From NCBI GenBank assembly GCA_947650285.1, contig CANTFL010000770.1, positions 62,001 through 126,000 on the forward strand: a stretch of 64,000 nt of DNA, written 5' to 3'. Shown here piece by piece: positions 24,831 through 34,619 of the stretch (position 1 is its first letter; each line of letters starts with the position of its first letter). The position numbers and the translations under genes are program-made. Under the pieces are notes generated by a model. It had not been told where the DNA came from. It searched no databases and saw only the letters and a list, made by a program, of their open reading frames with translations. The stretch is from Hyaloperonospora brassicae (Eukaryota > Oomycota > Peronosporomycetes > Peronosporales > Peronosporaceae).

Positions 24831-27229
24831 GTGAAGCTCTGCGGAAAGAGAAAGGTGGGATAGTGACGGATGACCAAGATCGCCAAGATCTCGTGACTCT
24901 GAATCGGCTGGACGAGTTGCTGTTACCCCGCATGTCAATCAAAAGGATGCAAGTAGCAGCAACTGCCCGTGATGCCGCACGACGACGTCATTCGCCAAAA
25001 ATTGCCCAAGAAAATATCGTACAGCAGATACGAATAGAGCGGATTAAAACAAGCGCAAGATGAAGGGAGTTGGATCTCTAATCTGATCATCTATCTGACT
25101 GGGATTTATCCACGATTACATCAGCGGATGCAAAATCATGTGCCTTGATCGCGCCGGACTATGAGGTCGATCAGGATGGGTTGTTGCTTTTTTCCAGATC
25201 AGCCACAAAGTCAGAAGATCGCGTTGAGCTGGTTCGATTGGCTATCCCGGAGTTATTGCAGCAGGATTTTTTTCATCATTATCATACCTGATTGGAGGGC
25301 TGCCACCAGGATATAGGTCAAATCTACCAGCGGATCAGGGAGAAGTTTCACTGGAGAGGTCTTTATTGAAGTGTGCAACGGCATGTGGGAGAGTGTGTGG
25401 ATTGTGAAACAGGTAAAGGACACCCCTGCAATCGAAGTGGATCGTCAGTTAACATACAAGCAGCGTACACTTTTCCGATTCTGGCGATGGATCATATTTC
25501 TTCGTTGCCGCGATCGCTCAAAGGGAACACGAAGCTGTTGATCTGGGTCGACCTGTTCTCTGGATATAAGGTTGCAAAGGCGAGTGCGTCTCGGACCGCG
25601 CAAACAATCGCGGAAAATGACGAAGAATGTGTATTTAGAAGGTTTGGCGCAAGTGAAGCAATTCGTCACGATTGAGAGCCAGGATTCATGTCTGATTTCT
25701 TTCGGGAGTTTAATCGTGTCGTAGGCCAGAAACAACGAGCTACTATGGCTTATAGGTCACAAGCAGACGGCACAGCAGAGCGCATGGTACAGACGTTAAC
25801 TAGAGCGCTCTAGATGTATGTGTCGAACAAGAACCAGAGAGATTGGGATGGATATGCCGAAAGATTGACATACGCGGTCAACACCGCACATGATCGGATT
25901 CGCGGTAACACCCCATTTTATTTGATCCACGGTTGGGACCCCGATCAACTTTGGAAGCCACGTTACCTCTAGGGAGTACCATAGATCCACGACGATGGCG
26001 GTATGGCATACAACGACAATATCAACGGGAAGAGAGCAGTGGTGATTAATTGACTGGAGGAAGCAATTCAATATCGCGCCGATCAGCATAATCAGGATCG
26101 CGATCTGCTGGACATATGAAACGGATCGCAAGTCTGGCTATTTCTGGATCGCGTGAAGGAGGTGTACGCTCGGAAACTGGCACATATGTGGCACGGACTG
26201 TTCCGAGTGATCGACAAGTGCGGGGATCACGCGGTGAGATTGGGAACAGCAAGTACGCCCTACCAAGTCTTCCCAGTGGTTCACGTGTCGAAGCTGAAAC
26301 TCGTACGACTGTTTTCTGGATCGACCGATGGAACAACTGATAATAAGCGAAGCGGATCGAGCTGACTTTGACGAAGCTTTATTACCAGAAGACAGTTGGG
26401 TAAGCGGTCTGGCAGAAGACGAGTTCGAAGTGTAGAGAATAACGGACATGCGATCAGGACGGCGGACACGTTATGGCAGGGTTCACCGACAGTTCAAAGT
26501 CTATTGGAAAGGATATGGGGATCCGTCGTGGGTGGACGAAGCCGACTTGAACTGTGGAGCGTTGATACAAGAATGGGATCGTGATCGTGTGCGGAAGAAT
26601 CGGTTTGAAGTGATGCAGTCGCATGAAGAGGGGAATGCGGGTGAGTGAGGGTCAGGTCGCGGACTTGAGGTCACGTACAGGAAGGATGTATGGGAAGGTG
26701 GAAAGGCGGTAGATGTTGTGGGTATGGCAATCGAAGGTTTACCGACGTGATCGCGCAGGTGAAGGTCTGGCAGTATTTGATGATCGTCAGGGATCAGCAT
26801 TGGTGAATTATAGGATAGATGGTGTCTTTGATCGCGAGCGACCGGAACTGTATATAACCTGATTGAGCATGGATAAATAGAAGAAGAAGAATGGAGACGA
26901 TTTCAACAATGGATTACGAAGATTAAACGAAAGAGGAAATTGATGTTAACACGAGGTACTGGCCAAGCGAAAAGATGAGTGCGCAGTCAGATCGACACTG
27001 TGTGGCGACTGACGGCGCAGGGGACGACTGTGGTAAAGCGACTATGGAAATTCGCTGTAGAGGAACTGATCGCATTCCAGTTATGTCCGAGCCAGTTAAC
27101 GGTTGGCGACCCGGTCCCACATCTGGTCAGATCGCGTCCATTGGACAGTCAGACTAAAATGGATATCAGATCGGGCAGGTTGGGACCTGCGATCTTGGGT
27201 CAAGGTATGAGGCGGAAGGTAACGTCGGC

Positions 27230-27307
27230 GATCAGTCGATCAAGAAGGGAACCGCGATCAGTAAGCGATCGAGATCGTGATCAGTGATCAGGTATGTGAT
27301 CGCGATC
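27230..27307. repeat. GATC cluster
   Basis: Nine GATC tetramers start at 27,230, 27,238, 27,256, 27,267, 27,273, 27,279, 27,286, 27,298 and 27,304, that is nine in 78 bp against about 0.3 expected by chance in mixed sequence. Many are extended to GCGATCAG or GTGATCAG. GATC is also frequent across the rest of element A. Confidence 0.9.
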
Positions 27308-27394
27308 AGACAAGCATATCAGGTGTGGTCCACGCAAGTACAAGATCGCTACCGTCTATAGAGAGCGACATGTGGCAAACGATGTCCAAGACAT

Positions 27395-27418
27395 GGGGAT
27401 AGGGATAGGGTTGTTGGG
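27395..27418 (+). other. Putative G-quadruplex motif
   Basis: Four G runs with short loops (GGGG-ATA-GGG-ATA-GGG-TTGTT-GGG) satisfy the usual G3+N1-7 pattern on the + strand. It lies in the presumed 3' region or LTR of element A. Formation in vivo is not shown by sequence. Confidence 0.6.
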
Positions 27419-28330
27419 TTTGATTGGTTAACATTAAACAGAGTTCAATTTGCTTCAAAGTACACGTGTCGACTTCTCCTCCGGGTGGATCATTGGCCAT
27501 CCGACGTCAAGGAAAGGTTTACATACTTTAATCAAGTGATATCCATGGATTGTTTGGCCAGGGATCAATATCTCTCAAAAAACACCCCAACTGCGACTGG
27601 ACGCAGAAACCCTTGTGGTTGAGGACCCAAGATCGCGAGACGGCTCAAGTGGTCAGAAGGCTCGCGAATCAAGGTCTACATTTGGACGAGGCGATCTGTT
27701 ACAGATCAGAGCGACTCATATCAAGCACCCCATAAGCATACAAGTGATCGCGTGACGAATTGCACGTGATCATACCAACCCCGATCGTGGTGTGAAGACT
27801 TCCACACCGAGATCGACCCTCGACCCCATCGCAAACACAGTCAAGTTTTCCGTTGACACAAGTCCACATGGAAGAGTACGACCCGCCCCACCGACGGGTA
27901 CACAAGGTGAGGAAGGCTATCAAGAATACGGAATCGTAGTACCCCCTCCGTTAGTCGGTCATCCGGGTGCCAGTGGAGAGTTGGTATCGACTCCTCAAAA
28001 GAGCGATCACCATTCACCACAAATATATTCAAGTGTTTTCTTCGTTTGCTAACACCATAATATAACATGCACTGCAACTTTACCATAACATGATTGCGTC
28101 CGTCTTCCCTCTCATCTCGCGAGCCGTCGCCATGTCTTCCAACGGTCATATCGCTACCTTGTCCCGCCATCTGGTCCATCACCATCCTGTCACGACACCT
28201 GTCACTGTCGTTGCCTCGTCGCGCCATCTATCACCATCGTATCCTCGTCTCACCATCTGTCAAGTCGTTTGTGGACTCGACCAATCAGGTGTCACCGTCA
28301 CGTGTTGTATCAGTTGAACCTGTAACATAA

Positions 28331-28882
28331 CAATGACTGAGAAGACGTTTCTAAACAGGCATTTCTAACCCTTTGTTAGCCCTTAGCAGTAGTTAATGTG
28401 TGTTAGGGTTTGCAGTAAGTTTCGATAACACCATTCGCCACGAGGATATTTCGCTGACATCTATTAGTGTCGCTGTGATGCTACGGTACCCACCCCGCAA
28501 CAGTTTCGTATCTGTATAAAGCAGGTAATGTATATATGCGGTTCTTTGTGTGATCCATAGAAGAACATTATTCCCGCAAGATGAACAGGATTCGAGGGAC
28601 ACCTTTAACTGCCTGATTTGCGAAGAAATAAACTGAATTGGTGTCTGTAGCGCGAGTGAATGGGTAAAAACAGCTTTTCCGACGACCATACAGGATAATG
28701 TCTATCTACTGAATCCGGAATGAAATTGGCCATCCTGTGTAATAATGCATTAGAAAAATCGACTGCAATCAGCACTTATCCCTAACGCTAACCTTGGCTG
28801 CAATAAATGTGTGGACCAATCAAAAGTATTTCCAGCAATCTCAACAGCTCTTCTAATTTAATATAGCAAAACCGGTGCTTAG
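28331..28882. other. Intergenic stretch without a recognisable gene
   Basis: I see no coding region with a plausible start, no splice-linked exons and no RNA gene here. Reading frames are short and unrelated to known motifs. It separates element A from the gene island. Confidence 0.5.
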
Positions 28883-29092
28883 ACCAAACCCGGCGCTGAC
28901 TGGAACTATAAAAGCTGTATTTTGACTAAACTGGACGCTGACCGGCTCAACGAAAGCGGTATTTTGACTAAACTGGACGCTGACCGGCTCAACGAAAGCG
29001 GTATTTAGACGAAACGTGGCGGTGGTCGGACCAATAGCCGCGGTATTTAGTCCTATCCGGGCGGCGGTCAGACTTGACCGGGCAGTGTCCTG
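28883..29092 (+). repeat. 42-bp tandem repeat upstream of the coiled-coil gene
   Basis: Five units start at 28,883, 28,925, 28,967, 29,009 and 29,051. Units 2 and 3 are almost identical (ACTAAACTGGACGCTGACCG...), the outer ones more diverged. The period is exactly 42 bp throughout. The repeat ends about 120 bp before the first in-frame ATG of the next gene, so it lies in its promoter or 5' leader. The open frame actually extends back into the repeat, but without an ATG. Confidence 0.88.
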
Positions 29093-29213
29093 CCCAATAA
29101 ACTTTACACAAAACGAAGAAGAGGATTACGACTCATCAACAAAAAGAGTCGTATCCCCTTTGGGCAGAGTCGAGTACATCCACACCAAAAGACTGGCGAT
29201 CCCACTGCATGTA

Positions 29214-29810
29214 ATGGACACCTTCCTCCAGCTAGACGCGAGTGGCGTGTACGACGACCACGACCTGGCAATCAGTGCGCCCGTGGACCTCGAGACGCAG
29301 ATCCAACGCCACGTAGTCGAGACGAGTCCGACCGGAACGCTGTTTGGAGACCACCTATACCCTCCTGTTGCGGCCGCAGAGGCGGTCGTCGACACAAGAC
29401 ACGAGCAGTTGAGGGCGACAAACTTGGACGCAGTAGCCCGTCGGAGGTATCTCGAGCGTGTTCTATCCATTGAGACTGAGATGCGAGAGGCCGATAAGGA
29501 GATCCAGCGGCGAATCGACGGTATGAAGCGCATTCTGGCGCTCGAAGATTGCAAGGAGCAGCTGTCGCAGTACATGGCACTTGAGCAGGAGGTCCGACGA
29601 GACGATGACGCCGTGGACATTGTGGAGGATTTACTGCAGTGCGCGGATCGCATGACGAAGGAGGAGGACAGCGAGGTGGCCACATTAGGCGCGTTCTTCT
29701 TCTTGTGCGACAAACAGCGGCATGGGGTACGGCAGAAGACGACCATGCTGCCAGTAGTAGTGGCCATGATGGAAGCTCTCAGTGGACGAGACCACAACAC
29801 GTCGTCGTAA
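29214..29810 (+). CDS. Protein of unknown function with a central coiled coil (198 aa)
   Basis: I do not recognise this protein. The start chosen is the first ATG of an open frame that reaches back to about 29,016 without another ATG. Residues about 62-145 are rich in charged heptads (for example RRRYLERVLSIETEMREADK), predicting a long coiled coil. No signal peptide, membrane segment or catalytic motif is visible. The gene converges with TOP3A: its stop is 75 bp from the TOP3A stop. The stop codon falls inside the first copy of a 23-bp direct repeat (29,798 and 29,821). An upstream exon is possible, because the frame before the ATG is also open. Confidence 0.6.
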   Translation: MDTFLQLDASGVYDDHDLAISAPVDLETQIQRHVVETSPTGTLFGDHLYPPVAAAEAVVDTRHEQLRATNLDAVARRRYLERVLSIETEMREADKEIQRRIDGMKRILALEDCKEQLSQYMALEQEVRRDDDAVDIVEDLLQCADRMTKEEDSEVATLGAFFFLCDKQRHGVRQKTTMLPVVVAMMEALSGRDHNTSS

Positions 29811-29843
29811 TTGAGGGCGACACGTCGTCGTGATTGAGGGCGA
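29798..29843 (+). repeat. 23-bp direct repeat over the stop codon
   Basis: CACGTCGTCGTAATTGAGGG at 29,798 recurs as CACGTCGTCGTGATTGAGGG at 29,821. One base differs in the region shown. The first copy holds the TAA stop of the coiled-coil gene. Confidence 0.85.
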
Positions 29844-29885
29844 GACGGAATCACAAGCTCTCGTTTCTGGATGTGAGGGACACTA

Positions 29886-32800
29886 CTATGCCCCCCACTG
29901 AAAGAAATCACATTGACTCTCCTGCGGATTTGGACACTTGTAAAAGGCCCGGCCCTTGTTTGCTCCGTTCTTACACATCAGCAAGACGCCACGCAAGTTG
30001 CACCTACATACAGGTACCCCACTGTCACCTGCGCTGCTCTCTGAACGCAGCACTGAAGACGATGACGCGGGCTGCCGATGGTTCAGCTCCATTTCGTCTT
30101 TCCACTTAAAGTACCCGCAGCTCTCTGTTCCCTCGAGGCTGCAGGCATAAAACTCGCGGTTTTGGTTCGGACCAGCCTTTCTAGTTCTGCGCAAGACGCA
30201 AGTGACGCTGTGTCCGGAGCACCGCGGGGTGGTGTCCGACTGTGCCGCTGAGCTGCCAGATGTCTTTGTACTGTCATCCTTCCACTGGAAAAACCCGCAG
30301 CTGTTGTCGGTTTGGCCACGCCGGCAGGTATAGAACTGCCGGCCCTTGTTCACACCGTCTTTTATGACTGTTCGCTCGGCGCACGGTTCGTCGTGACCGG
30401 TACATTTCACCGCAGGGACATCGCTTGGGTCGGGCCCAGACACCCAAGCAAAGAAATTGCACTGCTCACTTTGAGGCAGCGGGCAGACATAAAACTTGCG
30501 TCCTACGTTCGGCCCCTCCCGGGTTACCTCTCGCTCGAGGCAAGGCAAGCTGTGATCAGCGCACCGAGGTGTGCTTGCGGGTATGCTTGGAGCAAGTTGT
30601 GATCGACCCTGCGCCTGGGAAAGACTCGGCGATTGGGGCGGACTTCGTTGGCTCGCTCGCCGTCCTATTCCGTTTGTGTGGTCGGTACTTCCACCAGCCG
30701 CTTGGCCTCCCAATGCTGGATTGGTACAGACAGAGCTTTGTGGTCTCTCTTGTGCCCGATAGGAAGGCATTGGTTCGCTTTCTGAAGCGGTTCGCTGCTC
30801 ACTCCGTAGTGGTACTGCTTGGCCGCTCACAGCTTGGCCGAATTGTTCCGAAAAAGTCTGGTCCAGCACAGTAGCGCTACTGGTAACTTTCATGAAAATG
30901 CTTTTCATCTGCACACACGCAAATCAGTCGTGTCAGTAGGTTGCGTGCTCGAGTGGCACAAAACGGCGTTACCTGATCCATGCACGATTGCACCACTTGT
31001 TTTATGTGTTTCTGCCCTAGCGAAATTGCCTTGCAGTCGTTCTCCATCTACAACTCAAGCAAGATAGCGGTCAGTAAGCAGGCTCGCAAATTTTGCTCGA
31101 TCAGACTTACTGCTGCACGAAGTTTAGGCTTTGCTAACTCGACACCCATGTGCTCGTACGATAACACCAGTGCCAGCCCCAACGTGGTGGGTTTAAACTG
31201 AGTGTCATTGTTCACCTTGACGACGTACTCGCGCTTCAAGATGGTTTTAATGTGCTCGGCAATTGTGGCATCAGTACCAATTCCGTTCGAATCCATCTTC
31301 GCGATCAAGTCGGCCTCTGACAAGAGAGGTGGCGGGTTCGTCTCCTTAGATAGCATTCCGACCATTGATGGCTGGAACACATCTCCCTGCTGATACACAG
31401 GAATCGCGGACGCGTTCCATTTCTCGTATTTATAGATATCCAAATAGTTACGTTCCTCCACCATGAGCCCGGATGCTGTAAAGTATTCTCCCAGCATTTT
31501 CGCCACGACGTTTGTCTGATAACCCTTGGCATCCCGACTACAGCATGCCAAGAAGTGTAAAACGACAAACTCATACACCTTTTTCTCGTTCGGATCTGAC
31601 AACGTATTCATATCAACACATTTAGTCGGATGTATCGGCGGGTGTGCCTGATCATCCGAGTTTCCATGACGGGGCGCTTCGTATTTCCCTCCGTCTAAAA
31701 GCTCGCGTGTCACGTAATTTCCCCACTGGTGATGGTTTTCTTGCAGCCGAACTAAACCCATCAAATCCGTGCCTTCTTTGAACTTGCTCGTCTCCGTGCG
31801 CGGATAGCTCAACAAACCCTTATTGTACAAGCTTTCAGCTGCCTTCATAGTTGCTTCTGACGACATCCGCAACCATCGCGATGCCCGCTTCTGCAACTCC
31901 ACTGTCGTAAGTGGCAGCGGCTTCCATTTCCAGGAAATTCGTTTGTCAACCGACTCGATAATTACTGCCTGGCTATCCATCAGGCACTCGTAGATGCACA
32001 AGCACGCCAAGCGGTCAAAAAGGTGCTCGCGCTTCCACTTGAAAGTCGTCATCGGTGCGTCCGGAAGATCGTTGTGCTGGTGCGTAACGCTGATGTAGTA
32101 AAATGTCTCTCGCTCAAAATTCTGAACCTTAAGAAATCGCTCCACTACAAAACCTAGCGTGGGAAATTGACACGGACCATAGCTAATCACACTCTTGTCT
32201 TGCTTCAATGTCGGAAACTTGCTCTGGATACGCATCGTCTGAAACCTTGTAAAAGCTGCGCCGATTCTCAAGTCGATTTCAGACCGAGCGTCTACGGCAA
32301 GCGATAGTTTTTCGTTGGGTTCCGACAAGTTTTGTATCGCATCGATAATGTCACGCGGGATCAGCGCCGAGAAACGGGCACGAAAGACGCGCATACGTCG
32401 GTTAGATTTTTCACAGATGCTTTTGACTTCGTATGCAATGTTTTCACCCTCTCGATCACAGTCCAGCCATAGCACCAGCCACTGCATTTGCCGATGTTAG
32501 TTCCTTGGCTGCGTCAGTTCATAACATCGTCGCGGTACCGCATAAGAATAGCGGCAAATCCATGTCCTATTGACTCTACCTGGCTCTGCTTGGCTTCTTT
32601 CAGTAGCGTCTGCTCGATCTTTTTCTGGATCTCGTCGTTGCGGATTCTCTTGGTCACTGGAGCAGTAAAAAGCTCCACTGGATCACACGAGTACCAGCTT
32701 CGGACACTCGCGTCAAAGTCCAGCTCCATCATGTGCCCCGTCACAGACGTGACGACCATCTGAACCTGTCGCCCTCGAATCTGATACGGGAAGTCAAACA

Positions 32801-33015
32801 GCGCGTTGTACTTGGAGAATCCGGCACGCTGCGGCAGATACAGCGGACAAAACAGCACCAGGCGTCGTCACGCTACGCACACAAAGAGTAGTATACACAC
32901 AAGAAAGCGATAGACAAGCGGATACACAACGCACGCGCTGTGAGCGACCAGAGGACAGAATAGCGGCAATCTCTTTGGCCACCGACGGCTTCTCCGCGAC
33001 GTTGAGCACCTTCAT
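29886..33015 (-). CDS. TOP3A: DNA topoisomerase III alpha with four C-terminal GRF zinc fingers (932 aa, 5 exons)
   Basis: Type IA topoisomerase that cuts and passes single strands, in other eukaryotes as the partner of a RecQ helicase and RMI1 in dissolving recombination intermediates. The deduced exons are complement(29886..30908, 30973..31047, 31111..32481, 32580..32828, 32935..33015), all joined in phase 0 with GT-AG introns of 63-106 bp. The start at 33,015 begins MKVLNVAEKPSVAKEI, the typical TOPRIM start. An in-frame ATG-less extension upstream would cross the promoter CCAAT boxes. The metal site LDCDREGEN is at residues 115-123 and the catalytic tyrosine is in SYPRTE (Tyr about 336). 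GRF zinc fingers follow at about 707-747, 760-802, 821-862 and 892-930, each with the FY.C...C.(F/Y)F.W pattern. The gene is complete and intact. Confidence 0.95.
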
Positions 33016-33237
33016 CCAGACGAACTGCGCACGCCGTTTTGGTTCGTGCTCTGATTGGTCGCGCATCAACCAATCAGTAGATCGCTGAAGCCAATCAAAA
33101 CGACCGTCACTCTCTCTGTCAAAAAGACTTCCACGCTCTGTCAAAAAGACCGTCGCTCTCTGTCAAACTGACCGTCGCTCTCTGTCAAACTGACCGTCAC
33201 TCTCTGTCAAAATGACCTTCACTCTGTCGCTCGCGTC
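33016..33237. promoter_or_regulatory. Shared divergent promoter of TOP3A and the TruB gene, with CCAAT boxes and a 22-bp repeat
   Basis: The two genes start only 222 bp apart on opposite strands. Three CCAAT motifs are present: ATTGG at 33,054, CCAAT at 33,070 and CCAAT at 33,091. From 33,102 to 33,235 a repeat of about 22 bp (GACCGTCGCTCTCTGTCAAA) is present six times, starting at 33,102, 33,126, 33,148, 33,170, 33,192 and 33,214. No TATA box is evident. Confidence 0.75.
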
Positions 33238-34592
33238 ATGACATCAAGTGGCTTTTTGAATGTGCGCAAGCCGGCGGGCGTGACGTCGCACCAGTGCGTG
33301 GGCGCCATACGTCGAGCACTCGGTACGAAGCAGGTGGGACACGGAGGGACGCTAGATCCAATGGCTACGGGCGTTCTCGCGGTCGCCGTGGGACGCGCCA
33401 CGCGCTTCCTGCAGTTCCTGACGACGGAAAAGGAGTACCGAGGCGTGATCCGACTGGGCGTCACGACCGACTCGGACGACATTACGGGCGATGTGTTGAC
33501 GCAACGTCCGGTTCCGTGGGTCACGGAGGAGAGCGTGCGCTCGGCTTTGCAGAGGTGCGGTCGATGGAGGGACGGGAGACGCGGCACCGACGTGGCCGTG
33601 TGATTGAGGAAAGAGCTGACGAACGATTGACTGGTTGCAGGTTCATTGGCTCTGTTGACCAAGTCCCTCCACGAGTGAGTGCGATCAAGAAAGATGGCGT
33701 GAGGATGTACAAATTGGCGAGGGCGAACAAGGCAAGAGGAGGATTGGCAGGAGGACGTGCATGAGGAAGAGGAGGGCGTAATGATGGGAGAGGAAGGAGC
33801 TGACGAGAAAATGAGCTGCTGTTTCTGTTTCTGCTGGCGTGTTGTCGTGATGTGCAGGTCTTTAGTATCACGCCGAGGCGAGTGCATATTGAGCGCATTG
33901 ATGTTGAGACGTTTGCGCAGGGAGACTTTCCAGAGGTGCGTTGGTTCAGCGCGTGTGTTATCAGATACGTCTGTTGTTTGTGGTGAGTAAAGAGAAGCTA
34001 AGTGGTCAGTGACAGGTTGGAATTCGCGTGGAATGTGGGGGAGGCACGTACATTCGATCAATCGCACGTGAGTGCGGCGAGGCGTTGATTGTTCCGCCCG
34101 AGCACACGGACGTGCCCTACGACTTGCGCAATCCTGCTGGTGCGTTGTGTGCTGGAGGCACGCTAACTGAGTTGGAGAGGACTCGAAGTGGGGCCTTCAC
34201 CATCGTCGATAGCCTCAGTTTGGATGAGATTAGAGCAAAAGTAGAGGTACGCGCACTGTTTGGCAGCTGCATGGAGTAGTGGCTTCGTGACACATTTTGC
34301 CTCTTGTTCACAACAGGAAGGAGAGACTCTGCTTCAACCGATTGAAAGCATGTTGCAGCATCTTCCATTTGCGAGATTGCCTCAGCATACAGTCCAGCGC
34401 TGGCTACATGGCGGCGTTGTGGCTGTCCCGGCAGACGACATTGACTTTGTAGACGACAAGCACTATGGCCTCATCAGTGGCAAGTCCATTCGCATTTACA
34501 GCCGCTCCTCGCCAAGACTGCTTGGCGTTGCACAAGTGGACCCGCAGACTCAGCGGAACGAGTTTGTACTTACAAAGCGTTTATTCATCTAA
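33238..34592 (+). CDS. TruB/Pus4-type tRNA pseudouridine synthase (330 aa, 5 exons)
   Basis: Converts a uridine to pseudouridine, in this family classically U55 in the T-loop of tRNA. The deduced exons are 33238..33554, 33641..33731, 33858..33935, 34016..34246 and 34317..34592, which join in frame. The N-terminal motif GHGGTLDPMATGVL carries the catalytic Asp (residue 40). QVPPRVSAIKKDG, YKLAR and GGGTYIRSIAR are the further conserved TruB blocks, the last two regained only after splicing. Intron 2 (33,732-33,857) appears to start with GC rather than GT: every GT in the exon would lose YKLAR or run into a stop. The C-terminal part is PUA-like in position but weak in motif. Yeast Pus4 or human TRUB1/TRUB2 would be the comparators; I cannot say which. 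Confidence 0.9.
33732..33857 (+). other. Probable GC-AG intron of the TruB gene
   Basis: The exon end reads ACAAG|GCAAGA, a strong match to the GC-donor consensus AG|GCAAGT, and the intron ends GTGCAG. Splicing here gives LARANK joined to VFSITPRRVHIER in phase 0, which is the expected TruB continuation. The only later GT before the in-frame stop (at about 33,758) would create CGT-CTT-TAG. Confidence 0.75.
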
Positions 34593-34619
34593 TCAACTTT
34601 TCCCTTCTCACCAACTCAA

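Larger units (their letters stand above)
22550..26648 (+). pseudogene. Element A: degenerate Ty3/Gypsy pol with dual RNase H, integrase and chromodomain
   Basis: A pol frame of retrotransposon type runs in one reading frame from 22,550 to about 26,340, broken only by stop codons (for example at 22,775, 22,897, 23,474, 23,789, 24,509 and 25,061). A frameshift near 26,390 separates the chromodomain. RT motifs are LCIDYR, SLDMASGFW, MPFGLKNAP and YIDD (about 22,930-23,370). An RNase H follows (VYASKWAVSAVLLQ, about 24,000), then a second RNase H domain (24,460-24,830). Integrase has ECVDC plus the D, D and E of the catalytic core (25,390-25,780). The chromodomain (VYWKGYGDPSWVDEADLN) is at about 26,497-26,550. 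Gag, protease and a 5' LTR are missing: pol starts about 55 bp after the satellite ends. This is a dead copy. Family assignment is firm, lineage less so. Confidence 0.93.
26649..28330 (+). other. Element A 3' non-coding region, probably including its LTR (limits not fixed)
   Basis: No supported gene lies here. A purine-rich stretch (GAAAGAGGAAATTGA, about 26,930-26,943) directly precedes TGTTAACACGAGG at 26,944, which fits a PPT followed by an LTR start. Possible LTR ends are CATAACA near 28,089 and AACATAACA near 28,332. With no 5' LTR in the window to compare, neither can be confirmed. The region is strikingly rich in GATC and holds a G-quadruplex-type motif. Confidence 0.45.

Noticed and set aside
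26944..28332. A defined LTR for element A
   Set aside because: A plausible start exists, but without a second copy in the window the end cannot be chosen between about 28,089 and 28,332, so no LTR feature with fixed limits is given.
29126..29911. A 261-codon - strand frame across the coiled-coil gene
   Set aside because: It is Ser/Arg-rich low complexity, antisense to a better + strand frame, and overlaps the TOP3A 3' end.
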